Origin: UBA2897 sp036733925
Lineage (GTDB): Bacteria; Bacillota; Negativicutes; Selenomonadales; Selenomonadaceae
Assembly: GCA_036733925.1 (NCBI GenBank)
Contig: DAIMZO010000001.1
Span: forward strand, 62,001 to 126,000
Reading direction: 5' to 3'
DNA length: 64,000 nt
In this document: positions 16,839 through 26,180 of the stretch, piece by piece
Layout: the number at the start of each line of letters is the position of its first letter
Position numbering within the stretch: position 1 is the stretch's first letter
Notes under the pieces: generated by a model
The model's database searches: none
What the model was told of the DNA's origin: nothing
What the model saw: only the letters and a program-made list of their open reading frames with translations
Position numbers and translations under genes: made by a program

Positions 16839-19800
16839 ACGCCTGCGGGAAATGGAGCGGGCATACGACCGGGGGGATCGGCAGGGCACTCTGTCCATCG
16901 CCAAGGAAATCCTGAAGCAGCGTCCGAGAAACCGCCAGATGCTGGAGCGGCTGCTGTCCCTGTTCGTCGACTGCTCGGAGAAGGAGGCGGCGAGGGACTG
17001 CCTCGCGCTGCTCAAGCGCTTTTTCCCGGAGACGGGCTATCAATGTTTCCTCGAGAGCCGTGTCGACGAGATCTGCGGTGAGCTGGAGGAGAGCATACGG
17101 ATGGCGGAAAAGGCGCTCTCCTATCCGGATCTGCTGCCGTGGCAGCGGTCGATGACCGAGAATATCCTCGGCCATACCTGCCGCATGCTCGGCGACGCAG
17201 AGAAGGCGGCAAAGCATTATCTGGCATCGGCGCGCATGCGGCATTCCTCCGTTCAGGGGGATGACCGGCTCGCAGTACAGGACTACAGCAACTACCTATT
17301 CACGATACACAATCTGCCAATCAGCCGCGAGGAGATGTTTGCACGCATCTGCGATTACGGCAAGTATTTCCGATCGGTAAAGCCCTTCGCGCACCAGCGC
17401 AGGAACCGCCACGAGAAGCTGCGCATCGGGTATCTGTCGCCGGATCTCCGCTTCCACGTGGTCGCGTTCTTCAGCTATGCCCTGCTGAAATCCTATGACA
17501 GGAACAGCTTCGAGGTCTATGCCTATGCCGCCTGTGAGGAGGACAGCGCGAGCCGGGAGTTTGCGGCGGGCGTCGACGTCTGGCGCAATGTGCGGCTGAT
17601 GGAGCCCGAGGAAACGGCGCGGCGGATCTATGAGGACCAGATAGACATCCTGTTCGATTTGTCCGGGCATACGGCGAATAACTGCCTGCCGGTGCTGGCC
17701 TACCGGCCCGCCCCCGTGCAGATTTGCGGAATCGGCTGGTTTGATTCCACGGGGCTTCCCACGGTTGACGCGTTCCTTGCCGACCGGTACACGGATCCGC
17801 CCGGACTGAACGACGCTTTTTTCACCGAGAAACTGATCCGGCTGCCGCACAGCCATTTCTGCTATATGTGGCATGATAAGCCGATGGGGGTCGGGGCGCC
17901 GGCCTGCCGGCAGAACGGCTATGTGACGTTCGGCTCCTTCAACAATTTCGCGAAGGTCACCGACGAGATGCTCGGACTCTGGAAGCAGATCCTCGCGCGC
18001 GTGCCGCACTCGCGCTTGTATCTCAAGGCGGCTATTTTCAATACGGAGGATGGCTGCGCGCGCGTCCGGGCGCGCCTGCATGCCGCGGGCATCGACGAGG
18101 GACGCGTGCGCTTCGGCCGGCAGGAGCCGGTATACCTGAAGGAGTACCGGCAGGTGGACATCGCGCTCGACACCTTCCCCTATCCGGGCGGCGGGACGAC
18201 CTGCGATGCGCTCTATATGGGCGTGCCGGTCATCACGCTGACGGGCAGGCGGCATAACGCGCGGTTCGGCTACAGCCTGCTGATGAATATGGGCCTGCCG
18301 GAGCTCTGCGCGGCGTCACCGGAAGAGTATGTCGAAAAGGCCGTCTCGCTCGCGGCGGATACCAAGCGGCTGACGCAGTACCACCTGACCCTCCGGCGCA
18401 GGATGCGGGAATCGCCGGTCATGCAGGACGGGCCGTATATGGCGGAAGTGGAGTCCGCCTATCATGCACTCTATCAGGACTGGCTCTGCCAAGGGCAGGA
18501 AAAGGAGCAGGAGGACGCGCAGGCGCGTTGGCGCGGCGCGATGCGGGCCGCGGAGCAGAAGGAGGCATACGGGGATGTCGTCCGCTATGGCAGCCGCCTG
18601 CTGACAGAGAAATGGGAACAGGCGGCATCTGCAGAGGAGGTGCGTGCCTGCCGCCTCTCGTTCGGCATGGCCTATGCGCGCCTCGCAGAGGGCGGCAATA
18701 CAGATGCGAAACGCGCCGCTTACTGGCTTGCCCGCACGGAGGGAAAGGATGAGCGTGAAGAACTCTGGCGGCTCGCTTTCCTCGGGGAGATGCGGACGGC
18801 GGTCATGGACTATGCCGGTGCCCGCGATGCGTTCCGGCAGGCCCTGCCGCTGGCATGGGCGCAGCGGAGCGCCGAACCGGAGCTGTGCACCGAGCTTTTC
18901 GGGGAGGCTGCCGGCGTTTTCCTCGACTGTGGTGATCCCGCGGCCGCCTTTGAACTGTATCAGAAGCAGCTGATGACCGCGGGAAAATGGGAAAAGATGC
19001 TAAGCGCGTACAGCTCCTTGCTGCTCGTCGCGCACTACCTGCCGCTGAATCAGGCAGAGCTTTGGAACCTGCATCAGGGCTATGCCGAACTGTTCCGCGG
19101 CGTGGAGCCGCTGCCGCCCGCGCGCTGGAAGAACAAGAAGCTGCGGATCGGCTATCTGTCCGCGGATTTCCGCATGCATGTGATGTTCCCCTTCTATTTC
19201 GGGTTGCTGGCCTGCCATGACTGCACGCGCTTTTCCGTGACCTGCTACAGCCTGAGCCGGACGCAGGACGCTTTTACCGGGGAAGTGCGCCGCAGGGCCG
19301 AACGTTTCGTCGACCTTTCGGCGCTGAATGTTGCGGAGGCGGCAAGGGTCATCCGGGAGGATTGTATCGATATCCTCGTGGATCTCGGCGGGCATTCCGG
19401 GGGGAGCGGGCTGCCAATCCTCGCCTATCGCCCGGCGCCCCTGCAGGTCTCCGGCATCGGGTATCTGGACACGACGGGCCTGCCGGCGGTGGACGCCCTG
19501 ATTACCGATGATGTGCTGGATCTGCCGGAGACCCGGGAAAAGTATATCGGGGAGCGGCGGCTCGTGCTGCCCTGTGCGTTCTGCTATGTGGGGCGCAGCG
19601 ATATCGCACCGTCTACGGGAACGCCGGCCGCGTCGGGAAAGCCGCTGGCGTTCGGCGTATTCAACCACTACCGGAAGATCACGGATGAGATGCTTGACGC
19701 GTGGCGTCAGATCCTCGAACGGGTACCCGGAAGCCGGCTGCTCCTGAAATCGCAGGAATTCGGGAGCGATACCGTCACGGATCTGGCGTATGCACGCTGC

Positions 19801-20280
19801 CAGAAGCTCGGCTTCGATATGACGCGCGTCGGATTCGAGCCGGCGACGCTCGATTATATGGAGCGGTACCGGTCTGTAGATATTGCTCTCGATACGTATC
19901 CCTATCCGGGCGGCGGGACGACGTTTGACGCACTCTATATGGGGGTTCCGGTCGTCACGCGCTATGGGGAGCGGCGCAACACGCGCTTCGGCCTGAGCAT
20001 CCTGAAGAGCGTTGGGCTCGAACAGCTCGCGGCGGACAGTCTCGAGGGATATATCGAGCGCGCGGCGGCGCTGGCAAAGGACATCGAGCTGCTCTCCGCG
20101 CTGCACCAGCAGCTCCGCGGCATGCTTACCGCGTCTGCGGCAGGAGATCCGCGCGCTTACACGAAGAGAATGGAGCAGGAACTTCTGGCCTTATGGGAGG
20201 AAAAACAGCGCGGCGTGGAGAATGAAGAAAGAGAAGAAACACAGACAGGCAGGAGTGATCGGAAGACGCAGGAATCGTGA
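16813..20280 (+). CDS. Tandem GT41 (O-GlcNAc-transferase-type) glycosyltransferase
   Basis: This 1155-residue protein carries two complete GT41 catalytic modules, at about 200-540 and 775-1107. Each has LRIGYLS-x-D with a following His (H215, H789; the H498 position of human OGT), LxYRPAPxQ, FN--xK-[IV]TDEM (K381, K955; the OGT K842 position) and YPYPGGGTT-x-DALYMGVPV. TPR-like helices precede each module. GT41 enzymes attach GlcNAc or a related sugar to Ser/Thr of proteins in the cytosol, and bacterial members modify flagellin or adhesins. With flagellin 5 kb upstream, direct O-glycosylation of flagellin is the likeliest role. The TTG start is supported by AAGGAGG 9 bases upstream. Both modules keep key residues, so both may be active. 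Confidence 0.88.
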   Translation: MNREKKILERLREMERAYDRGDRQGTLSIAKEILKQRPRNRQMLERLLSLFVDCSEKEAARDCLALLKRFFPETGYQCFLESRVDEICGELEESIRMAEKALSYPDLLPWQRSMTENILGHTCRMLGDAEKAAKHYLASARMRHSSVQGDDRLAVQDYSNYLFTIHNLPISREEMFARICDYGKYFRSVKPFAHQRRNRHEKLRIGYLSPDLRFHVVAFFSYALLKSYDRNSFEVYAYAACEEDSASREFAAGVDVWRNVRLMEPEETARRIYEDQIDILFDLSGHTANNCLPVLAYRPAPVQICGIGWFDSTGLPTVDAFLADRYTDPPGLNDAFFTEKLIRLPHSHFCYMWHDKPMGVGAPACRQNGYVTFGSFNNFAKVTDEMLGLWKQILARVPHSRLYLKAAIFNTEDGCARVRARLHAAGIDEGRVRFGRQEPVYLKEYRQVDIALDTFPYPGGGTTCDALYMGVPVITLTGRRHNARFGYSLLMNMGLPELCAASPEEYVEKAVSLAADTKRLTQYHLTLRRRMRESPVMQDGPYMAEVESAYHALYQDWLCQGQEKEQEDAQARWRGAMRAAEQKEAYGDVVRYGSRLLTEKWEQAASAEEVRACRLSFGMAYARLAEGGNTDAKRAAYWLARTEGKDEREELWRLAFLGEMRTAVMDYAGARDAFRQALPLAWAQRSAEPELCTELFGEAAGVFLDCGDPAAAFELYQKQLMTAGKWEKMLSAYSSLLLVAHYLPLNQAELWNLHQGYAELFRGVEPLPPARWKNKKLRIGYLSADFRMHVMFPFYFGLLACHDCTRFSVTCYSLSRTQDAFTGEVRRRAERFVDLSALNVAEAARVIREDCIDILVDLGGHSGGSGLPILAYRPAPLQVSGIGYLDTTGLPAVDALITDDVLDLPETREKYIGERRLVLPCAFCYVGRSDIAPSTGTPAASGKPLAFGVFNHYRKITDEMLDAWRQILERVPGSRLLLKSQEFGSDTVTDLAYARCQKLGFDMTRVGFEPATLDYMERYRSVDIALDTYPYPGGGTTFDALYMGVPVVTRYGERRNTRFGLSILKSVGLEQLAADSLEGYIERAAALAKDIELLSALHQQLRGMLTASAAGDPRAYTKRMEQELLALWEEKQRGVENEEREETQTGRSDRKTQES

Positions 20281-20287
20281 CCTCAAA

Positions 20288-20330
20288 AAATGGTAGAAAT
20301 GGCAATGGTAATGGTATGGCAATGGTATGG
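20288..20330. repeat. Short imperfect repeat of ATGGTA / ATGGCA units
   Basis: Between the GT41 gene and the TPR gene, at least six ATGGYA-like units follow one another and run into the ribosome site. Several contain ATG. Such a repeat can slip during replication and could alter start-site spacing; no function is known. Confidence 0.5.
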
Positions 20331-20341
20331 AGGCATTTGGC

Positions 20342-21370
20342 ATGAGCAAGGCCAGTCACAAATTCAATAGGAAAAGGCAGAGAAGACAGCAGGCACAGAA
20401 CACATCGCATAGAGATTCGTTGGCGGGGGAAATCCGTTCGCTCTATCAGGACAGGTCGTACGCTGAGGTCATCAACACCTTGGCGGAGTACATCCAGATG
20501 GGCGGGCGCGATGCGGAAATGTACGCCTTGGGGGCATGGAGCTACTACCGTCTCGGCGATTATGAACGCGCCGGGAAATGGGTGGATGCTACCCTCACGC
20601 AGAATCCGGGCGATGTTTCCATGCGGATCCTGCTGGCACATCTCTGCCTGCATGACGACCGCGTGGGCGATGCCTTAGCGGTTCTTTCTTTTATTCTCGA
20701 AAAGGATATGGCGCTTGACGGGCAGCAGCGCGTTGAGATCGAGGATATGCTGGCCTTTTATGGCAAGCACGAAGCAGAAATGCTGCAGAAAGATTACCCG
20801 GCATGCTGGGCCTTCCTGCAAGAGCTCCGGGAGGAAAAGAAAAGCGGGGCGGATACATCCAGCCTTTCTAGCGCGGCGGCTAAGAACCCGCAGCAGATTC
20901 TGCAGGATCTGAAGGAGCGCCTGAAAGCAGAGGATACGGCAGCTGAGAACAAAGACGGCGAAGCCGTATCACCGGAAGGTACGGAAGACAGCGGAACGGT
21001 ACCGTCGGAAAATAACGAAGACAGAGAGGCCGTGTTATCGGAAGACAGCGAAGCTGACGGAAAGGCATCGGCAGATGATCCATCCCTGCAGCAGGTGATG
21101 GAGGAGATCTCGGATAAACCGGTTTCCCTCAGCGAGAAAGTTGAGCTTTTCCGGGCGTTTGCCGCGGCCAGCTTCTGGAAGAAGGACTATGCAGGGGCGC
21201 GCCAGCTCCTCTCGCAGGCGCTTGCCATCGATGGACGGGATGATACGGCGCTGCGGGACATGGTCATTACCTGCGCCACGCTCGGCGAGAAGGAAGAAGC
21301 GGCCGGTTACCTCGCGAAAATGAAACATATCGATTTTGCCCTTTTATGGATGCTGCAGCACAATTTCTGA
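20342..21370 (+). CDS. TPR protein with acidic linker
   Basis: This 342-residue protein has a very basic, Gln-rich start (KFNRKRQRRQQAQ), a TPR block (about 35-170; ALGAWSYYRLGDYERAGKWV), an acidic repetitive linker of Glu/Asp/Ser (about 195-250) and a second TPR pair (about 255-335; FWKKDYAGARQLLSQALAI). No enzyme motif is seen. It may be a scaffold for the neighbouring transferases. ATG 20342 has GGAGG 8 bases upstream; the interval before it (20288-20330) is a short ATGGTA/ATGGCA repeat. Confidence 0.7.
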   Translation: MSKASHKFNRKRQRRQQAQNTSHRDSLAGEIRSLYQDRSYAEVINTLAEYIQMGGRDAEMYALGAWSYYRLGDYERAGKWVDATLTQNPGDVSMRILLAHLCLHDDRVGDALAVLSFILEKDMALDGQQRVEIEDMLAFYGKHEAEMLQKDYPACWAFLQELREEKKSGADTSSLSSAAAKNPQQILQDLKERLKAEDTAAENKDGEAVSPEGTEDSGTVPSENNEDREAVLSEDSEADGKASADDPSLQQVMEEISDKPVSLSEKVELFRAFAAASFWKKDYAGARQLLSQALAIDGRDDTALRDMVITCATLGEKEEAAGYLAKMKHIDFALLWMLQHNF

Positions 21371-21421
21371 TCGACGTGCAGGCATCGGAGGAATACGTGG
21401 ATTCACGAGGAGGGCAGAATC

Positions 21422-24301
21422 GTGGGAAAAAGGGTCATGGAGGCCGGGCATAAGACGAGCATTGTGATTCTGAGCTATCACACGCTCGCGTACACGCGCC
21501 TCTGCATAGAAAGTATCCGCACCTATACGGAGCCGGGGACGTATGAAATCATTGTCGTGGACAACGGCTCTCAGGACGGATCGGTGGAATATCTGAAGCA
21601 GCAGGAGGACGTGCACGGCATTTTCAATGCCGAGAATCAGGGCTTCCCGCGCGGCTGCAATCAAGGGATGCAGATCGCAAAGGGGGATGAGATCCTGCTG
21701 CTCAACAGCGATACGGTCGTGACGGCGCACTGGCTCGGGCAGCTGCGCGCCGGTCTTTACAGTGCTGAGGATGTCGGTGCGGTCGGATGCGTGACGAACT
21801 ACTGTTCGAACGGGCAGCAGATCGAGGTGCCGTATCACTCGGTCGAGGAAATGCAGGCATTCGCCGCAGGCTATAACCATACGGATCCGTCGCAATGGGA
21901 GGAACGGACGACGCTCGTCGGCTACTGCCTGCTGTTCCGGCGGGAAGTCTATCAGAAAATCGGCGGGCTCGATGAAAGGTTCAATCCCGGGAATTTCGAG
22001 GATGATGACTACTGCGTCCGCATCTGGCAGGCGGGATACCGTTGCCTGCTGCTCAAGGATACGTTCATCCATCATTTCGGCAGCGTTTCCTTTGCGCGCG
22101 ACGAGAGCCCGGAGGCGCAGAAGGAAAAGACGGAAAAATATCAGGCGCTGCTCCGGCGGAACCAGCACCTGTTCCAGAAAAAATGGCATTTGCCGGAAAA
22201 CTATAAGAGTATGCCGCCGAAGCAGCTCGTTTCTTTTCTGTCGGGCCGGGAACAGGAATCCGATGCGGCAGGCAATGTGATGAATGACGGCAGGATTGCC
22301 ATTTTCGTCCCGCCGGGAGGCAAAGACGAGCGCGATGCGTGCCTGGCATCCATCCGCACGCTGAAGGTGCCGGAAGGCTATGAACTGAAGATCGTGCAAT
22401 GGCAGGACAGAGGAGAGAGCCTGCCGGAGATTGAGCGGCAGCTCACGCAGGCGAACGCCGCGAAGTATAAGATTTTTCTCGATCCGCGCGTTTCCTTTGT
22501 CGCAGAGGATGTCCTTTTCTCCGTACTCGAGATATTCCGTTCCAATCCGGAGGTAGGGGCAATCGGCGTATGCGGGAGCCGCTGTTTTTCCCGTGACGAG
22601 GCGGGGCTCGACCGCGTGGGCGGCTTCTTTGCCATGGACGGAAATGGCAAGCCAAGAGAATATAACTGGCCGCTCCAGCATGAGGATGCGGCCTATGAAT
22701 ACGTACAGCATCTGAATGGCATGATGTTCGCGACGCAATACGATTTGCCCGCACAGGAAACGGGCGCCGTCTCCTGGCTCGGGGAGCATCTCCTGCGTTC
22801 GTTCGATTACGCGGACTTCGGCTATCGCCTCGCGGTACCGCGGCAGGAGCATCCATGGTGTTTCTTCGCCGCAGATATGCCCGCGTGGCTGGATGGCGTG
22901 CCCATGGACTGCCTTGACCGGTTTTACCATGGCGGCGTATGGGGAAGCTGCGGGGCCGGCACACAGATCGGGGAAGTCACGGCAGACCACCCTGAGCGGG
23001 TGCGGATCAGCGTGCAGTCCGTCATCGGGGATAAGGTATCCATGACAGCGGGCGCGGGTATCCGTATCGGCGATTCGGTGTCCATCGGACAGGGCGCGGA
23101 AATCGCGGCGTCCGGGGCCGAGCTGGTGATTGGGAACCGTGCAGAAATCGGTGCCGGGGCAGTCCTTGAGGGTGCACTGCGGATCGGCACCGGTGCGGTC
23201 GTCGCGCCGGGCAGCCATGTCTTGGGAGATGTGCCGCCGTATTGCCATGTGCAGGGCAGTCCGGCAAAAATCACCTCCTTTTTTGATGTGGAGAAATGCG
23301 CCTGGCAGTCCGCGCTGCTGGGCGCGAAGCGGGTGGAGCGGCCGGTCCTGACGGTAGCAATCCCAACGTTCAACCGCGCGCGTTTCCTGGCCAAGAGCCT
23401 GCATGCCATCTGTGCACAGGCGGGGGATAACCCCTTTGTCGAAATCTTCGTTTCGGATAATGCCTCTACGGACGACACGCCGCGGATCACCGGGTTTTAT
23501 GAAAAGCAGTATTCCAATGTCCGCATCGTCCGGCAGAAGGAAAATATCGGCGGCGCGAAGAACTTCGATTTCCTGCGGCGGCATGCACGCGGAAAATTCG
23601 TGGTGACGATCGGCGATGACGATTATTTCTGTCCGGATGTCATCCACAGCATGCTGCGCACGATATTCCTGCACCCGGATTCGGCCATCCTCACGATGCT
23701 CTGGGCGCCTTCCGGCTACCGCGAAGAGGCCGGAGACGGCATGGATTACTATCTGCAGAAAGCATCCTTCACTATCACTTATATTACTGCTTTGCTCTTT
23801 CGGACGGAGTATGTGCGGGATGTGGTTATCCCGGAGAAGTTCGAACATGGGTTCATCCCGCAGGTTGCCGTCCAGATGGAAATCCTGCGGCGTCATCCGG
23901 AATTTGCGACATTCTCCATGCATTACCTGCTGCCGTCGTCCGGCGAAGCCGTCCGCACTTCCGCAGAGGAGCGGAATACGTGGAAGAACAACTCTGGACT
24001 TCTGAATTTCGGGAAAGTCTTTATCGATGAGTACTTCACGATCCTGCAGTATTATATCGGAAAAGGACTGTCGGAAGCGTCGTACCGTATGGAAATGAAG
24101 AAGGAACTGGAAGGGCACTTGCTGCCATGGTCGAAAATGATTCAGCAGGGCACGACGCTTTATCACACCGGAGACGTCCTGAAATACTACGATCAGTATT
24201 ACCGGCAGGAACCGTATTATGCGGAGGAACGTCGCCTGCTTGAGGCATACGTGGAGACGGATACCGTTTACCAGGATATGCCGGACGACAGGGGGGTGTG
24301 A
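21422..24301 (+). CDS. Four-domain glycan enzyme: GT2, StrF-like, hexapeptide acyltransferase, GT2
   Basis: The 959-residue protein joins a rhamnosyltransferase-like GT2 domain (about 12-250; SIVILSYHTLAYTRLCIESI, NSDTVV), a second GT-like region similar to StrF/Glyco_tranf_2_5 (about 285-490; HLNGMMFATQYDLP), a left-handed beta-helix with hexapeptide repeats (about 510-620; IGDSVSIGQGAEI, ending CHVQGSPAKI) and a further GT2 domain (about 640-850; TVAIPTFNRARFL, DNASTDDT, IGDDDYF). It could both extend and O-acylate a glycan. GTG 21422 is set by GGAGG 8 bases before it. The stop codon overlaps the region of the rfbF start, so they are probably co-transcribed. Confidence 0.8.
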   Translation: MGKRVMEAGHKTSIVILSYHTLAYTRLCIESIRTYTEPGTYEIIVVDNGSQDGSVEYLKQQEDVHGIFNAENQGFPRGCNQGMQIAKGDEILLLNSDTVVTAHWLGQLRAGLYSAEDVGAVGCVTNYCSNGQQIEVPYHSVEEMQAFAAGYNHTDPSQWEERTTLVGYCLLFRREVYQKIGGLDERFNPGNFEDDDYCVRIWQAGYRCLLLKDTFIHHFGSVSFARDESPEAQKEKTEKYQALLRRNQHLFQKKWHLPENYKSMPPKQLVSFLSGREQESDAAGNVMNDGRIAIFVPPGGKDERDACLASIRTLKVPEGYELKIVQWQDRGESLPEIERQLTQANAAKYKIFLDPRVSFVAEDVLFSVLEIFRSNPEVGAIGVCGSRCFSRDEAGLDRVGGFFAMDGNGKPREYNWPLQHEDAAYEYVQHLNGMMFATQYDLPAQETGAVSWLGEHLLRSFDYADFGYRLAVPRQEHPWCFFAADMPAWLDGVPMDCLDRFYHGGVWGSCGAGTQIGEVTADHPERVRISVQSVIGDKVSMTAGAGIRIGDSVSIGQGAEIAASGAELVIGNRAEIGAGAVLEGALRIGTGAVVAPGSHVLGDVPPYCHVQGSPAKITSFFDVEKCAWQSALLGAKRVERPVLTVAIPTFNRARFLAKSLHAICAQAGDNPFVEIFVSDNASTDDTPRITGFYEKQYSNVRIVRQKENIGGAKNFDFLRRHARGKFVVTIGDDDYFCPDVIHSMLRTIFLHPDSAILTMLWAPSGYREEAGDGMDYYLQKASFTITYITALLFRTEYVRDVVIPEKFEHGFIPQVAVQMEILRRHPEFATFSMHYLLPSSGEAVRTSAEERNTWKNNSGLLNFGKVFIDEYFTILQYYIGKGLSEASYRMEMKKELEGHLLPWSKMIQQGTTLYHTGDVLKYYDQYYRQEPYYAEERRLLEAYVETDTVYQDMPDDRGV

Positions 24302-24303
24302 GC

Positions 24304-25083
24304 ATGAAAGCAGTAATCCTGGCCGGCGGGTACGGCACGCGGATCTCAGAGGAGTCGCAGTACAAGCCGAAGCCGATGGTCGAGATCGGCGGCATGCCGA
24401 TCCTATGGCATATCATGAAGGAATATTCGGCTTATGGCATACAAGATTTCATCATCTGTGCCGGCTATAAACAAGAAATAATCAAGGAGTGGTTCAACAA
24501 CTACTTCCTGTACATGAGCGACGTGACGTTCGACATGACGGATGGCAAGAAGGTCATCCTGCACGAGCAGCATGCGGAACCGTGGCGTGTGACCGTCGTT
24601 GATACGGGGGAGGCGACGCTGACGGGCAGCCGCATCAAACGCGTGCAGAAATACGTTGGGAATGAGACCTTCTGCATGACGTACGGCGACGGCGTCTGCG
24701 ATGTCGATATCCAGAAGGTCATCGCGTTCCATCGGAAGCATGGCAAGATTGCGACGCTCACGGCGGTCCTGCAGAAGCAGTCGAAGGGCGTGCTGAATAT
24801 CGGCGGCGATTTCGCCGTGAAATCCTTCCGCGAGAAATCGCAGATGGACAGTGCGCCCATCAATGCCGGCTACATGGTCTTGGAGCCGGAAATCTTCGAC
24901 TATCTGACAGAGGACGGCTGCATCTTTGAGCAGGAGCCCATGCGCCGCCTTGCGGCAGAGGGACAGCTCATGAGCTATCAGCACCGCGGTTTCTGGCAGT
25001 GCATGGACACGCTTTATGAGAAAATGGAACTAGAACGGCTTTGGGAAAGCGGGGCGGCACCATGGAAAGTATGGGACAAGTGA
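24304..25083 (+). CDS. rfbF: Glucose-1-phosphate cytidylyltransferase
   Basis: This 259-residue nucleotidyltransferase begins with MKAVILAGGYGTRISE and has KPKPMVEIGGMPILWHIM, CMTYGDGVCDVDI and FWQCMDTLYEK, the fingerprint of RfbF/DdhA. It makes CDP-glucose from CTP and glucose-1-phosphate, the first step of CDP-3,6-dideoxyhexose synthesis. ATG 24304 is chosen because the preceding GTG (24298) lies in the G-rich ribosome site. The next two pathway genes follow with overlapping ends. Confidence 0.94.
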   Translation: MKAVILAGGYGTRISEESQYKPKPMVEIGGMPILWHIMKEYSAYGIQDFIICAGYKQEIIKEWFNNYFLYMSDVTFDMTDGKKVILHEQHAEPWRVTVVDTGEATLTGSRIKRVQKYVGNETFCMTYGDGVCDVDIQKVIAFHRKHGKIATLTAVLQKQSKGVLNIGGDFAVKSFREKSQMDSAPINAGYMVLEPEIFDYLTEDGCIFEQEPMRRLAAEGQLMSYQHRGFWQCMDTLYEKMELERLWESGAAPWKVWDK

Positions 25084-26180
25084 ATGGCGCGCCCGCCTGG
25101 CGTGACTTCTATCGGGGCAGGCGCGTGCTCATCACCGGGCATACCGGGTTCAAGGGAATCTGGCTCGTGAAAATGCTCCAGCATCTCGGCGCGGAGGTTG
25201 CGGGCTATGCCTTGGCATCGCCGACGGAGGAAGGTGCAAGGCTCTATCGGGCACTCGGCATCGGCCGGAGCCTCATACAGGATGTGCGCGGCGACGTGCG
25301 GAATCTGGCGTCTTTGGCGCGCGTGTTCGCGGATTTCCGCCCGGAGGTCGTGCTGCATCTCGCCGCACAGCCAATCGTGCGCGAGAGCTATCGCGACCCC
25401 GTCGGTACGTACGAGACGAACGTCATGGGGACGGTCCATGTCCTCGAATGCGCGCGGCAGACAGAGAGCGTCCGGTCGCTGCTCAATGTGACCACCGACA
25501 AGGTCTATGAGAACCGGGAATGGTGCTGGGGCTACCGCGAGAATGAGCCGCTCGACGGCTTCGACCCGTACTCGAACAGCAAGAGCTGCAGCGAGCTTGT
25601 GACGCACAGCTATGCAAAAAGCTTTTTCGCGGACGGGCGGTGCGCCATCTCGACGGCGCGTGCCGGCAACGTCATCGGCGGCGGAGATTTCTCGCCGGAT
25701 CGCATCGTGCCGGATTGTATCCGCGCAGCGGCTGCCGGGCGCAAGATCCGGGTGCGCAACCCGTATTCGACGCGCCCCTATCAGCATGTGCTCGAGCCGC
25801 TCTACGCCTATCTCATGCTTGCGGCAGGGCAGCGGAAGCGGCCAGAGCTCGCTGGGGCCTACAATGTCGGCCCGGACGAATGCGACTGTGTGACGACTGG
25901 TGAACTCGCGACGCTTTTCTGCCAGATCTGGGGAGATGGCGCGGAGTGGGAGAGCGGGGCGGAGCAGGATGCGCCGCATGAGGCCAATTTCCTGAAGCTC
26001 GACTGCTCGAAGCTGAAGGCTGCGTTTGGCTGGCAGCCGCGCTGGCATATCGCCGACGCTATGGCAAAGACGGTCGGATGGGCCAAGGCATGGCAGAAAC
26101 AGGAAGACATCGCAGCGGTCATGGAAAGGCAGATCCAAGACTTTATGGAAACAGGGGAAGCGAGGGAAGATCTACGATGA
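25062..26180 (+). CDS. rfbG: CDP-glucose 4,6-dehydratase
   Basis: This extended short-chain dehydrogenase (372 residues from ATG 25062) has the NAD-binding VLITGHTGFKGIW, the active-site region TTDKVYENREW and YSNSKSCSE with Y-x3-K, as in RfbG/DdhB. It converts CDP-glucose to CDP-4-keto-6-deoxyglucose. The start is uncertain: ATG 25062 and ATG 25071 both lie inside the end of rfbF and neither has a strong ribosome site. The stop overlaps the rfbH start as ATGA. Confidence 0.93.
   Translation: MESMGQVNGAPAWRDFYRGRRVLITGHTGFKGIWLVKMLQHLGAEVAGYALASPTEEGARLYRALGIGRSLIQDVRGDVRNLASLARVFADFRPEVVLHLAAQPIVRESYRDPVGTYETNVMGTVHVLECARQTESVRSLLNVTTDKVYENREWCWGYRENEPLDGFDPYSNSKSCSELVTHSYAKSFFADGRCAISTARAGNVIGGGDFSPDRIVPDCIRAAAAGRKIRVRNPYSTRPYQHVLEPLYAYLMLAAGQRKRPELAGAYNVGPDECDCVTTGELATLFCQIWGDGAEWESGAEQDAPHEANFLKLDCSKLKAAFGWQPRWHIADAMAKTVGWAKAWQKQEDIAAVMERQIQDFMETGEAREDLR

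Noticed and set aside
21344..24166. 940-codon open frame on the minus strand
   Set aside because: It is antisense to the four-domain glycosyltransferase, which has clear motifs and a ribosome site. Long antisense frames are expected with this codon use.
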